Below are positions 1 through 11,837 of a stretch of DNA of 64,000 nt, one piece after another. Numbering within the stretch: the first letter of the stretch is position 1; every line of letters starts with the position of its first letter. The notes beneath the pieces were generated by a model. That model did not search any database and had not been told where the DNA came from. It saw only the letters and a program-made list of their open reading frames with translations. A program made the translations under genes and the position numbers. Origin of the DNA: Sodiomyces alkalinus F11 (taxonomy: Eukaryota; Ascomycota; Sordariomycetes; Glomerellales; Plectosphaerellaceae); contig NW_021167080.1 of the NCBI RefSeq assembly GCF_003711515.1, forward strand, positions 318,430 through 382,429, in the 5' to 3' direction.

Positions 1-375
1 TAGGGCAACCTGCTAAGCTCGTAACCTCTAGTACTAAAGCCGAGCTTATAGCCCTTTCTGCTACTACTAGGTAGTATATCGTAATAAGACGTTTAATATA
101 AGACCTTGCTTTAGCCTTTAAAGATAAACCACTAGCGATATACTACGATAATAACTAAATAAGGATTTTGCTAGAAGCACCGCGCCCTTAGGTTACCTCT
201 AGATTAAAGAATCCAGATATCCACGCACTTTGTATCCGTTAGACCGTTTCATAGAAGAAGGTCCTAATCGAATACATCTCCACGAATAAGATAGTTAGCG
301 ATAGGTCAACTAAAGTACTACTACCGTAAAAATATAAGGTATTTATATATCTATTAGAAATACAGGTCCTAAGCT
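1..375 (+). pseudogene. Copia retrotransposon RNase H remnant (3' end of pol)
   Basis: Translated on the plus strand, this stretch gives a decayed Ty1/Copia RNase H tail: an AELIALS-type motif near base 45, then a DNNQ-type stretch near 140 and a HALCIRQ-type helix near 220. That order matches the end of Copia polyproteins. The frame is interrupted by stops of the type expected from RIP. It continues off the left edge of the window, so only the 3' end is seen. The integrase and reverse transcriptase parts of similar Copia sequence lie at 39-53 kb. It is inactive. Confidence is good for the family and low for the exact end. Confidence 0.6.
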
Positions 376-887
376 AGGAGGATATAAGTAATTAACGAGG
401 GATATAGTACTCTATCGTTATCTTAAATCGTTAATTTAAATATTAATCTAAGTGTTTTTAGTGCCCCTCAACTATTATTTTAGGTACCTGTTTTTACACG
501 TTTTGACGTTTGAGGTATGAAAAGAGCGCGCTTTTTAATAAGCCGTTATACCATTAGATTAATATCTAGGCTCTATTTTACCCTAGATTGACGGCTTTAA
601 ATTAAGCAGAACAGTCAGAATTAATCCTGCAGTTTTAGGGGGGTATATTAAATATCTATAGCCACCTTATCGAGGAATAATATACTATATTATATTAGAC
701 GTGTGGAGTACCTTAATCCTATATATCCACACTTATTTCCCCTGGTTTGTCCTATTAGTTAGACATTCCCGTAGAGTACCTTTTACTCTGCTTTAATACA
801 CATACATATCTTTTGCGTACCTTATTTATTCGCTAACAGTTATTATTATTACGAGGTAAACCTAGAGCGATAGGAAGGTGGTGGTAG
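376..887. other. Gene-free stretch, possible Copia 3' LTR remnant
   Basis: No gene is seen. A purine-rich tract (about 372-382) directly follows the Copia RNase H remnant, where a polypurine tract and 3' LTR would be expected. No second LTR copy is in the window, so the LTR cannot be delimited. CpA and TpG are partly retained here, so this part is less mutated than the neighbouring transposon DNA. Confidence 0.3.
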
Positions 888-985
888 TAAGCTGGGTGCT
901 GTGATTTGATTGGTTATAAAAATGTGACCATGACCGAACTATAGTCGGAATAACCAAGTGGTACAGTCGGAATAACGGCTCTCCT
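888..985 (-). mobile_element. Partial terminal repeat of a small DNA element (solo end)
   Basis: This segment matches 2512-2608, the right end of the small element at 1949-2608, in the same orientation and almost base for base. It includes two copies of a TCGGAATAAC motif and the outer AACGGCTCT. The matching left end is not found upstream, so it is a solo or truncated end. It lies only 135 bp upstream of the acireductone dioxygenase start codon and may form part of that gene's promoter region (inference). Confidence 0.6.
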
Positions 986-1120
986 ATGCTAAATATGCAT
1001 ACACCCATCCCTAGAACCAACTCGTCCAGACCGTCACCTACCAACTTAACTCGCCTAGGCAATCCTCTCTGCACCCAGGCATACCAACGTCTCGTGACGA
1101 AGCGATACTTCTCCTTCGAA

Positions 1121-1878
1121 ATGCGGGCTTATTGGTTTGATAACCTACCCGTGAGACTCCCTGTTCAAGATGCTCCGTTCATTGGCCTTATAATTCTCGA
1201 TGTCGACATGACTGATTGTATCCAACAGGGCGACCAGCGCATGCCTCACGACTCTGGCAGAGCTATCGACACCAAACGGTTGGAGCAGCTCGGCGTGATA
1301 TACTACAACATCCCCGACACAACCAGAGTTGATCAGCTGGCCTCTGAGCGTGGCTACAAGAACAGAGATGAGATCGTCATATCACCAGAGAGCATGGCTG
1401 AAAAGTACGAAGAGAAGATCAAAATGTTCTTTCGTGAACATCTCCACGAAGATGAGGAAATACGGTATATTCGGGACGGTCGAGGGTACTTTGATGTTCG
1501 CAGCCGCGACGACGAATGGGTCCGGATCCAGGTTGACAAGGTGAGATGGGGGGTGTCACTGGCCCGTTTGCTATCCTGTGCCGCTCACGTAAAGAGACTA
1601 ACTCTGATTCAGAATGACCTCCTTATTTTACCCGCGGGCATCTATCATCGCTTTACCACCGACAACTCCAATGTAAGTATTTACACACTGCGGCCTTTCC
1701 TTACCTCGATACAGGCTGATTCCCCTCTTAGTATATTAAAGCCATGAGATTGTTTAAAGACGAGCCCAAGTGGACACCTCTGAATCGATCAGCCGCGCTG
1801 GATATTAACTCATATAGACAGCTCTATATTCAGCAGTATCTAAGTGATAAAGCAGCTAAAGTAAGTAGCAATATATAG
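1121..1878 (+). CDS. Acireductone dioxygenase (methionine salvage), four exons
   Basis: The product is acireductone dioxygenase, a cupin-fold metalloenzyme that turns acireductone into the 2-keto acid precursor of methionine in the methionine salvage pathway. I read exons 1121-1150, 1229-1540, 1613-1672 and 1732-1878, giving 182 residues, close to the usual size. The first two introns (78 and 72 nt) are multiples of three without stops, so they look like coding sequence; removing them restores family-like sequence. The third is 59 nt. The four metal ligands are all present: His81, His83 and Glu87 in EHLHEDEE, and His126 in AGIYHRF. I chose ATG 1121 because MRAYWFDN is the canonical family start; the frame is open upstream to ATG 986, which would add 45 residues. 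A GTAAGT at 1861 could mark a further intron near the C terminus. CpA and TpG are common, so RIP has spared it. It stands alone between transposons. Confidence 0.88.
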
Positions 1879-1948
1879 TAGTTATATCTTATAAATAATA
1901 TTCCTTGTTCTATTTTCCTCGGTATACTAGTAGATATATAATAAAATA

Positions 1949-2419
1949 AGAGAGCCGTTATTCCGACTATAGTAACCGTTATTCCGACTATAGTTCTATT
2001 ATAGACCTATAAATTTCCTTTTTCGGAATCCTATCTTCTATATATAACTATAACGTAGATATAGTTATAACGACCGTAAATAACTATAACGTTATTTTTA
2101 AGCTTTTTACATAGGAACTAGTTTAATCCTTTTAGTTAATTAAAGGAAGTCGTAGGTATAATCTTAAGGACTCGGATTAGGACCTGTTATTCTATTTTAT
2201 AGCTAATTACCACTATATTATAGAATCCCGCTTTCTATCTATCTACTAGTTCTATATCCTAGTAACTACTACTACTCTTATAATTAACGGATAAGCTCGT
2301 CTATTCGATTAAAGCTATTCGTAATAGTCGTAACGCTCGTAATAATAGTTCCACGGCCTCGACCTCTACGCCCACGCCCACGCCCACGCCCACGCCTATA
2401 GGTATCGCGACCGCCTTAC

Positions 2420-2515
<96 letters not shown>

Positions 2516-2608
2516 GCTGGGTGCTGCGATTTGATTGGTTATGAAAGTGGGTCCATAACCGAACTATAGTCGGAATAACCAAGTAGTATAGTCGGAATAA
2601 CGGCTCTT
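1949..2608. mobile_element. 660-bp non-autonomous DNA element with inverted ends
   Basis: The left end (AGAGCCGTTATTCCGACTA, twice iterated) is inverted at the right end. The element is flanked on both sides by TAAAATA (1942-1948 and 2609-2615), a likely 7-bp target duplication. It has no coding capacity. Inside are a CGCCCA-type repeat (about 2371-2396) and an ATT array (2421-2513). Internal pieces resemble 30420-30680 of the larger element at 30276-32881, whose ends also carry doubled TTATTCCGAC motifs, so this may be a deletion derivative of a related family. It starts 70 bp after the dioxygenase stop codon. Confidence 0.6.
2421..2513. repeat. (ATT)n microsatellite, about 31 units
   Basis: This is an uninterrupted run of ATT trinucleotides inside the small inverted-repeat element. 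A shorter, imperfect TTA array occupies a similar place (about 30644-30673) in the larger element on the right, which supports their relationship. Confidence 0.95.
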
Positions 2609-2615
2609 TAAAATA

Positions 2616-4982
2616 ATAAAGGTATTAAGGTAAGCTTCGAAACTACTCGCTACGCCTCTAATTGGGCCTACCTAGGTCCCGTAGTAGTATTATTATGGTG
2701 CTCGGCGTAGTATCTATCTCCGTATAGATTTAGGCTATTTATAAGTAGTGGTTTAATCTGATAATAGTCGGGTTAGGGCCGCTAAAGTTATAGCAGAGCC
2801 CCTGCGTCGCCTATATAAGGTTAATAGTACTAGCACGCCGGCCAGGGCAGTGCTACGTAGTAGTCCTAGGGGGGGTTACTAGGTCTAGGTTTTACCGGGT
2901 TATAAGGGTAAGTAGGGTATCGGCCCGGGGGTAATAACGCGGTGGCTATAACTATAAGGGGTAGTGTAGGTTAAAGTCCCCTATAAGGATATAGCGGCCC
3001 CGCGGTAATACTATATCGAATATATCTTATAGGAGTATATTCTAGGGAATCCTAGCTAACTAGTAGTTCTTTAAGTAGATTAACTAGATTATAAGGGCGT
3101 TATCCCTCGTCCTAAATATAACCGCGTAGGTATTATAGTAGGCCTGCTATATCTACGTGTATAGCGGGTATCTTTTATATATATAGGAGGGCGCGGCCTC
3201 CTACCTATATTAGCTCGTATACCCTTTAGGATAGGTAGGTAGGGCTTTTTATAAAAGGGTTAAGGCCGGGTTCCTAGATTACTATTATATCGTACTTAGC
3301 GCGGCACCGAAATAGGAGCTCCCGCTACGCCTAACTCCTCCTTATATTCCACGAAAGGATATAGATTCTTATTAATTAATAGGGGGGGGGTTAAGATAAC
3401 GTGCCTAGTATAACCGGGGCCTAGTCCTGGCTTTATAGCTCTTACTACGGTGCCTTACTAGCCCCGCGGGGAACTATATAGGCGCTTATTAAGCCCGGTA
3501 TCGGGGAGTCCTCCTATTCTTTAGTACTTTTCGGGGAGCGTCCCTAGCCTTTACGGAGGGGCCGGTCTTAGTCCTAGGCGATAATAATCGGGGGGAAGAT
3601 CTACGGTTACCGTGGGTATACCGCTTTAGTCTAGCGGGTAATATTAAAGTCTTTAGCTTAGTACTTATACGCTTTACGAGTCTTCTCGGCCTTTTTCCTT
3701 AGTAGTCGGTATAAGTCGTTAAAGGTATTATAGTCTCCGGTATAGGCGGTATAATAGCAGGAGCGGCTAAGCGCTATAGTATTATAGTATTCTAGTCCTT
3801 ATAGGTACGCCGATTCGGGCTTAGTATAGTAGCGGTATACCCTCTCTACTATAAGGTAGCTATTAGCCTTATAGCTAAAGTATAGATACTTATAATACCT
3901 TAGGGGGCTAAGGTTAGGATTATATAATTCGTAGATATAGCTACCCCTTTTAAAGAGGAGGGTATTCCGGATAAGGCTTACTACCCTTTCCGGTAAAGCT
4001 AATTCGATAAGGAGGAGCGCTACCCTATTAGTACCGTGGTAGGGTACTCGTTATTATACTTAGAGGATTTTAGCCTTAGGGTTTATATTTTATAGGGATA
4101 CTAATAGGTCCTCCTCGGATAAAGCCTTAAGGACCTCTTAGGGGATAGCCTTAATAAGCGTAGGGTAGGTTTATATAGCTAGGGTAACTCCTTTACTAAA
4201 GGCTTTTTTAACCTATTATTCCTTATAGTTAGTCTACTACTATACCCCTTCGGTAAAGGTAAAGTAGATATCTCTATTAGGTAGCTTCTATACCGCTATA
4301 GTATCGTGTTAGGTAATTATAGCGTTTATAGCTTAAATAATTTCCCTTAGGGTCCTAGCTCTAAGGGGCTAGTCTTCGGGGAGGGTTCCTTAGAGGACTA
4401 TTAGTTCCCGGTAATACTTAGCGGGGATTACTTTAGGAGGGGCGGGGTCCTATAGCGGTGCCGCTACGGGTACTCGGGCTATAATATTAGCCTAGGTTTC
4501 TCTTATACCGCTTATTCCTTTACGGAGTTCCTTACGGATAATATAGCGGACGAATATATATAAGTGTATTAGCGGTAACGTGCCGGTATCGTTACGGGTA
4601 CTACGTATTATAATTAGTTCCTCTACTAGCTTTATAACCTAATTAATCGTGTTCCTATTAGCTAAGAGGGCCTAAATTTCTGCCTTAATCTTAGCTACTC
4701 TTAGTTCCGGGGGGCGCGGTATTCCCCTTTCGGTCGTATATCGGTTCCGCGCTAGATCCTGCCTCGGGAGGGGGGGGAGCGCTTCTATTATAAAAAGTGG
4801 GTCCGTTACGAATTCTGTATAGTCGAGGTTAGGAGGACGCTATCCTATAACTCTTCCCGCTATACCGTAGCGCCGGTATTATAGTACTGCTATAATAGTA
4901 TCCCGGGAGGGAGGCAGTAGTTATAATCTCTGTCCCGGTGGTTTTATCGATTTTACTCTTATTACGCGCCCGTGGTTAATAG
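2616..4982 (-). mobile_element. LINE-II fragment, 5' part, minus strand, RIP-decayed
   Basis: This is the reverse complement of about 40590-42960 of the complete LINE-II element. It covers the 5' leader, most of the ORF1 region and the start of the endonuclease region. It is cut at its 3' side near 2616 by the small DNA element. Both strands are nearly free of CpA and TpG, and every frame is full of stops. It is useful because it spans the stretch that is unsequenced (N) at 42001-42210 in the complete copy. Confidence 0.7.
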
Positions 4983-5224
4983 GCATATCCTACGAGTTTA
5001 AATATATAATGGCTTATTAAAAGTTATTCACGTATTAAGGCCGAAAATATAGTTTATTCGAATTAAGGAAGGAAAGGAGGAAAGGAAAAAAGTCTACGCG
5101 GTATATAGACGGCTAAGTATATATAAGATCGCACGGGCCTCGCTAGGAGGTCCGTGCTTCTTAGTCCCGGCCACTGCCAGGGACTATTCTGTGGGCCATA
5201 GCCTATAATAACTATATAGCTAAG
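4983..5224. other. Spacer with a GC-rich hairpin
   Basis: This is a short unexplained spacer between LINE-II and LINE-I copy A. It contains an inverted repeat at 5131-5157 (GCACGGGCCT paired with AGGTCCGTGC, one mismatch). CpA and TpG are partly retained from about 5160. No gene is seen. Confidence 0.5.
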
Positions 5225-8200
5225 TTTTTTTTTAGATTCATTGCGCGTATACAGTCCTAAAGCTATAGCGCGGCGCCTATCGCCCTAAAGGCAAAAGACC
5301 ATTAGAAGCTAGGTATAGTAAAATAAAGCGTAGTAATAAACAAAGGAAATCCTCCGTTATAATCTGCCTAATAAACCTAATAGGTAAAAAACCAAAGCAA
5401 AATAACTAGACTGCAGGAATTATAGTTTACGCCCTGTACCACTCCGCCGAGGCTATTTTAGTAGCTAAAAGATAGGCCTATAAGGCCGGTATTCCTCTTT
5501 TAACACCGAATAATAGCGGCAGATAGCAGTAGGCCTGCTAGGGCTTCCCGCAGGGCTCTTCGTTCGTTTTTATAAAAAGGGCAGGAGAGAATAAGGTGTG
5601 CTGTATCCTATATAAGGGAGCTGGGACAGGAATAGCGGTTGTCAGCGTAGTTTTAGGTCCTTTTTTAGTGGGTTCTTAGGTAATCGAAGCCGGTTTTTAA
5701 CTACGTAAAACCCGATTTTACCCACTTAGGGCCTTATATTAGTAGTGGTTTTCGGGAGAAACGGAGGTTATCGCGGACTAGGCGCCTATATAGGCGGCCT
5801 AATCGAACCGATATACCTCTTTTCTCCTCCTCCTCTTCGTGATTCTACAGGGTTTTCTAGTCTTAAATAAGGGCTTTCTTTATTTACCCGGCGTTTTAGG
5901 TGGCTAAGGGTAACTAAGCTAACGGATTTAGTACCTTTTTCGGGGTTTAACGCCCCTTTAGCCACTTTATCCGCTAGTTCATTACCCTTTATCCCTACGT
6001 GTGAGGGGCACTACTAGATAGAAACCGAAGTGCCTAGCTATTTAAGGCGTAAGATAAGGGCTTTAGCTTTTATAGCTTACTGCAAAGTGCGCTAAAGCTT
6101 CTAAATAGCCGTATATGAATCGGTAAAAATATAGCACTCTAGGAGCCTAGGCGTCTGCTTAAGGGCAGCGTATAGGGCCTAAAGAATAGCGTATAATTCA
6201 GTGTCCGCGACTTCGGCAGAGGCCCTTAGGTTAAAGCCTATAGCTTTATAGGGCCTTCCAGTATTAGTATACTATATTATAGCGGCTATAGTCTGCGAAG
6301 GCCCTATAAGGGGCCTAGTAGGGTGGCCTAGAGAGCCGTCAGTATAGAAAATAGTAGCCTATTCCCCTAGGCCTTATTGTATTTTAGCGAGGGCTTCGAG
6401 GTAGGTTATTGTCTAATCGGGGGTATCGGGGCCAGGGCTAGGGTCGGTATCTGTTTTAGGCCGGTCTTTAAGGGGGAAAAAGGGCCTTAGGTCCGTTATA
6501 GGTTCCGAAGCCTAGGGGGCCTCCTACCTAGCCGACGGACCCTTGATATCCTCAGACTGACCTACTAAAGCCGCTATTTCTAGGCCTAGCCTATATAGCT
6601 ATATAGTAGGAAGAAGGTTCTGTAGCCGCTTAAGGCCTTTGTTGTTTATGTTCGCTAGGAGCTGGCGTTTAACGGGGTGGTTTAGTAGGAATTTTAAGGT
6701 CCTAAAGGCGTAAAGCCTATGAGACCTAGTTAACCGAACCGCCGCTGGGGACACTGCTGCTTCGAGTTCTAGAGGCCGTAAAGGGGCTCCCCTAAAAGCA
6801 CCTAGGGCCCTAACTAGGGCCCCGTACTATAATCGTTATTGGCGGTCTATAAGATGTTTTCTCGGTGACTTTGAGTCCTACTAGAGCTGCGAGCCGGAGT
6901 TAGGTAAAGAGGTAATATAGGCTATATATAGCTACCTTAGGGCCTTAAAAGAAAGGCCCCCTTACAAACTAGCTAGCCTATATAGCCTATTTAGGGCCGC
7001 TGAAGCTGAGTTTAAACGTTTTTTGACATGGGGTTTAACGGATAGTTTAGGATTAAACTAGATCCGTAGCCACCTAATAGCGCCTAGTGTAGGTTTAACT
7101 AGGTATCCCCCTATAGTAACAGGGGCGTCTTCTTTAGAGCGTCTTCGATAGAAGTGAATAAGCTCTGTTTTTCGGTGGTCGAAAAGGACTTGGTTAAATT
7201 CCTGCTGCGTCGAAAAAGGAGGCTACGGCTTTTTCTAGGGTTTTATAGTTTTTCTTAGTTAACGTAGCCGCTATAAATAGCTGAAAATCGTCGATATAGG
7301 AGAGCTAAAGACCCCGAAAATCCGATCCCGCTATAACCTTCCTAATATAAATTAGGAATAGGATAGGAGAAACCGGAGAGCCTTATAGAACCCTTATATT
7401 TAGGGGGGTGGACTATTAAACCTGCCCCTTAAAGACTAGTTGGATACGCCTGCTTTCTGTAAAAGAGGCTACCTATTTAACTAGGCTCGGGGGTAGTTAG
7501 AGTTCTTAAAGGGTCCTGAGTAGCTAGGGACGGGCGACGTAATCGAAGGCTCCTTTAATAGCTAAAAATAGCGTAGAAATTATAGGATTTTAGCGTGATT
7601 TACGCTATTTCTTAATATAGTAAAGGGGGAGAAGCGCCGTATCGATAGCAGAGCGTTATTTTCTACCCCCTCTTTAACTAGGGTGTAGAAGGTCGTCGCG
7701 GGTATTAGCTAGGAAGCTAAGCCTAGTAGCTATAACCCGTTCGAGTACTTTACCTAGATAATTTAGAAGGGCTAAATCCTATAAGACTTACAGTCTAAAT
7801 AGTCCTTCTTCCCTGGCTTCGGCAGAATAACCCCGAGGGCTTTTTTCTAGTAGGTAGGGTGGTGCGCTGCGGAAAAGAGTGCTAAGTAGGCCTATAAAAA
7901 GGACCCGGGAATAGACTTATAGGCCTATTAGATCGGTTTTAGGCCTATCCTATTAAGTCTAGGGGCCTTCTGTTTAGCGGCTCTAAAAATCGCGCGTTAT
8001 AGCTCTATAGCCTATAGGCTAGGCTACTCCTATAGTCTTCTAAGGCCCTTACTACGTAATCTAGTCAGGCTCTAGAGACCGTTAGAGGGGTAGCAAGGGT
8101 CTAGGCCCCCTAAAGGGCCTATAAATATAGGGGCTTAGGGGGCGTCGGTGGCGGTAGTAAAGGGTGTTAGAAAAAGGGTCTAAAGTAGGGCGTTGTATTT

Positions 8201-9478
8201 ATCTTCGAAGGCGTAGGCTTTCTACTTTATAGGCGTTTAAATCGGTGGGAGTTTCGCGTTAAGGCCGCTGTTCGTATAGTTATAGACCCCAAAAATTTCG
8301 GGGCCCTCGGCGTAGGCTAGGAAGGCCTCCTAGGGGTCGTTTTTCACTGTTTGTACTGCCTTATAGTAGACGTTTCGAGCTTTTTTCCAGGAGGCTTCTA
8401 GAGATTCTAGTCGGGTAGCCGAGGCCCCTTACTAGCCGTTTTTCGAAATACCCTAAAAGCCCTACCAGCTATTTTTCGTAGGGCGTTTAGCTCCTTCGTC
8501 CACCACGGTTTCGAACGCTCTACTATCTTTAACTTGACACTAAAGCCTTAAGCGCGAGGGTAATAGTATCTAAAAGGTGGTGGCCTATGGAGTTTTAGTT
8601 TAAGGCGTCGATAGCCTATCAAAGCTACGGGTTAAGGCTAGGTTCTAGGCTTTTTAGGGTACTAGAAAACAGGTCCTAATCGACTAGCTTATAGTTATAA
8701 GCCGGCGGGAGAGACCTATTTATAGGACCTTTAGAGCCTAAAATAGTAGCCGAAAAGAGGATAGCGCGGTATAAAGAGGTAGTGTTTTCGATATATTCTT
8801 ACCTATCGAAGCGGAGCCGATCGAAGCCGGGCGTGTAAAAGGCTAAGTCTATAACCGACTCTTAACGAAGAGTAGACCTAAAAAAGATCCCCCCGTTTAA
8901 GTTATCTTCTTTAGAATCCACTAAACAGGTAGCTTCAAGGCTATCTACCTAGTCTACTAGGGCTTAGGCCCTAATAGAAGACTAGTTAGTAATAGCTCCG
9001 TTTTACTGCTAGTGGTTTCTGTTGAAGTTCCCTATAATAAGGGTAGGCTTAGGGATCTATAGGCCCTAAAGCACTCGATCCTCGGTCCAGGGCCGGCTTC
9101 TAGGGCCTAAAAAGGAGCGAAAAGAAGAAGAAGTGGAAGAGATAGAAGGGGTAGGGCTAGGGGGCCGCCCTTAGCCTGTCGTTTCGGGGTCCTATTCTAT
9201 CTAATTATAGACGTGTAGAATATAAAAGGTCTATGGATAATAAACCTCTATACTCTGCGCGTCTATATCGTCTAGAAGGTCGTCGCGGTGTGAAAAATCG
9301 ATACTAGAGCCCTTTCTTATATAAGTAAGGACCCTAGGCTTAATAGGGAAAAACTAGGGTTTCTAGGATATAGGTGTGATAGTATAGAAGGCAGGGTGGT
9401 TTTAGATAAACCACCCTTCTAGTTTCGAGACGTAGGCTAGTTCCTAAATAAGGACTATATTAGCCAAAGCTACTAAAG
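5225..9478 (-). mobile_element. LINE-I copy A, main part, minus strand (inactive)
   Basis: This is a non-LTR retrotransposon read from right to left, colinear with LINE-I copy B (33493-39493). It ends in an oligo-T run at 5226-5234, the complement of its poly(A) tail. Its RNase H (about 5950-6400), reverse transcriptase (about 7200-7900) and endonuclease (about 8700-9450) regions can be placed by alignment to copy B. All frames are riddled with TAG and TAA. The gypsy element at 9479-17682 interrupts it, and its 5' remainder is at 17683-17815. Confidence 0.75.
9474..9478. repeat. Target site duplication TAAAG (left)
   Basis: TAAAG directly precedes the left LTR and is repeated at 17683-17687 directly after the right LTR. 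This is the 5-bp duplication expected for LTR-element integration, here into LINE-I copy A. Confidence 0.85.
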
Positions 9479-9852
9479 TATTAGATAGGTAGTTATAAGG
9501 AGTAAGAAGGTAGTAGCGAGAGGGTCTAAAAGGGAATAGGCGTGGATTAAGTGGTGGTCACGGCTAATCCGAACGTATATAGCCCTAAAGAATCAGAATA
9601 ATCGCTACCCTCTCCACACTAAGGAGGGGGTACCACCTAAGCACTATATACTCCTAGGCTAACGCTAGGGTAGTTAAACGGATATCGTAAACAGATATCT
9701 ACGCCTAAGTCTAGGCCACGGCCCTATATAGTAGTATCGGCCTAGGGTAGCCGTGGCCACGTTAAGCCGGGCGCCCGGTCTTATCTATACGGGAACCCGT
9801 CGTGGTCCTATCGTGTATCCGGCCTCTATCTCCTAGGCAGGGGCACCTAATA
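9479..9852 (-). repeat. 3' LTR of the gypsy element
   Basis: This 374-bp repeat aligns base for base with 17309-17682 apart from scattered transitions such as TGACA to TAATA at its end. LTRs are normally bounded by TG and CA; here both ends read TA through RIP-type change. The inner side carries a purine-rich tract on the minus strand, where the plus-strand primer would lie. Confidence 0.88.
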
Positions 9853-10617
9853 GGGCGACCTCCCCCGGAGTACTCCTATCCTTAGGAGCGGCCGGTACCG
9901 GATAGGGCCACTTTTCCCGATTATACCCGGCGTCGGCCTGTCTTCCTACCGTCTTTCCATTATTAATCCTATATACGACCCTGTGGTAGTCCCGTTATAG
10001 TCCTATCCTTAGTCCCTCGCTCTATTCCTATAGTCCTTCTATCCTTAATCCCGCACACTAACCCGTTATAGTCCTATAATAGTCCTATTCTTAATCCCTC
10101 GCTCCTATACTATAGCTAGTATCGGCCTCCCTTTAATCCGTATAAAGAACCGGCGCCGATATCCCTTTAATTTAAATAAAGAACCGGCGTCGATATCCCT
10201 TTAATCTAAATAAAAAGCCGGCGCCGTTATATAATATATCTAAAAATAGAAATTTGTCTCCTTCCTCTTATACCCCTTTTACCCTTATACCTTCTTTATA
10301 GGCAGGAACGGTAACCACGTACCCCTTAAGGGGGATATCTTCCTTAACGCCTCTATAACTCTATTCTCTTCCGTTTTCCTTCTTCTTTACGCCTCCGATT
10401 TTCGATTTTTATCGATGTCCGCCGCGTTCCGTAAGTTAACCCTTATAGTATTTTCCTTATAGGGGCAGGGCTTAATAGTTATTAACGTGTTATAGCTCCT
10501 TAATTTTCCTAATTTTTCCCTATTATCTTATTAGTATCCTTCTAACGTCTCTCCGTCCTAACAATATAACTTATATAGCTTCGCTAACTATCTTATATAG
10601 CCTCCTCCGCCGCTATT
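9853..10617. other. Non-coding interval between the 3' LTR and the antisense frame
   Basis: No gene is seen. The interval contains short degenerate direct repeats (around 10140-10225, a unit of about 50 bp including GCCGGCGCCG-like and CCCTTTAAT-like motifs). It would be the promoter and leader region of the plus-strand frame that starts at 10618, if that frame was ever a gene. Confidence 0.4.
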
Positions 10618-11769
10618 ATGCCTCCTAAGGAGACTAATAATAATAATAATAATAATAAGCGGCCGGTATCTAAGCTAGCGGCTAATAGCGCTTTTAAGAA
10701 GTGTAAGACCGCGACGATTATAGCGTCGTTATCGTTTACCACCCCTCGTTAAGAGGTAGTAGATATTAGGGAAAGGGCCTTTAGGGGCTTAACTCTTAAA
10801 GACCCTTATTTCCGCTACGCCGGCTAGCTAGCTAAGATTAATTTTAGTAATAAAACGTCTCGCCTACGGTTCGAGTTATACTAGCACTCTAGTATAATCT
10901 CCGCTAAGTATGCTTTTAACTTTAGGTATAATAGTCGTCGTTATAATAAGCTTCCTACCATAGGCCGTAACGCGGCTATTTAGTTATAGAAAGTCCTTAT
11001 CGTCGCCGCTATAAAGGATAGCCTTAATAATAGCCGTCGCGTAAATTCTTTTCGGGGGGGAACCTAATATAGGCGTGTACTAACCGTGTTATAGACTATA
11101 GCTATAGAGTGCTAGAACGTCCTTAAGGCCTTATTAGGTAAGCTTAATAGGGAGATAACCTTTACCGCCGCCGATAAGTCTTATACCGCTTATCGGGCGA
11201 TGGAAGAAGTTAATAACGCCCGCTAGAAAATAGCGGATAAAATCCTCGAGTCTCTTTAGGATTTAGCGTTATCGCTTCGCCGGTATATCGATTAATAGAA
11301 TCGGTAGATAGCTATATAGAAACGCCTCGCTATCGCCTTTAAGAGAGTTACTACTAATATAGCGTATAACCCTCCGGTAGTCCCCCCTCTTAATACACTA
11401 CTAACTTCTCTTCCTCTCCTACCTTCTCTTCCCTAGCTAGATATCCCTCCTCCCGCCTTCACGTCCTCCGACTTATTCGCCGACAATAATAACGACGATA
11501 ACAGCACGTACTAAGGCCCTCCTAAGCCCTATAATATCCCCGAGTCTAAGCCCGCGACGCTTACCCCCGCGCCGAAGAAAAAAGCGCCGGCTAAGAAGAA
11601 GGCTACGCCTAATAAGATAACGCCTTCGATACCCTTACCGAAGAAGAAGAAGAAGTAGTAGAAGGCTAAGCCTCCTATTATTCTCTCGGATAACACGCCG
11701 TCTATTAACGGGTACAAGGTAAAAGGGAATAATACCTATATAAGTAGAAGCGCTACTACTACGGGGTAA
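10618..11769 (+). pseudogene. Decayed antisense accessory frame within the gypsy element
   Basis: A single plus-strand register can be followed for 384 codons from ATG 10618 to TAA 11769 without any apparent indel. It is broken only by TAG and TAA codons of the kind RIP makes from CAG, CAA and TGG. The product would start MPPKET followed by an asparagine run, have a charged, helix-prone middle (about codons 60-260), then a proline-rich region and a lysine/alanine/proline-rich tail. I do not recognise the family. It lies opposite to pol, between the chromodomain end and the 3' LTR. Antisense frames in that position are known in some plant gypsy lineages. The lysine-rich tail would suit a nuclear or nucleic-acid-binding protein (inference). 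It is clearly not functional in this copy. Confidence 0.5.
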
Positions 11770-11837
11770 AGCGAGGTATATATAAAGGAAAACGGGGAGG
11801 GCCCTTAGGCACCTATACCCTTAGATTCGGAGTTAGA

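Noticed and set aside
862..1074. 70-codon minus-strand frame overlapping the dioxygenase leader
   Set aside because: It is antisense to the gene start and overlaps the repeated element end; the related frame at 2301-2582 arises from the same repeat.
2301..2582. 93-codon minus-strand frame with a long Asn run
   Set aside because: It is a translation of the (ATT)n and GGGCGT-type repeats in the small element, with no independent support.
5131..5157. Hairpin as an rho-independent terminator or small RNA
   Set aside because: Eukaryotic context and no supporting features; kept only as a stem-loop in a spacer.
11529..11717. 62-codon minus-strand frame, hydrophobic
   Set aside because: It is the shadow of the Lys/Pro-rich tail of the plus-strand accessory frame in the gypsy element.
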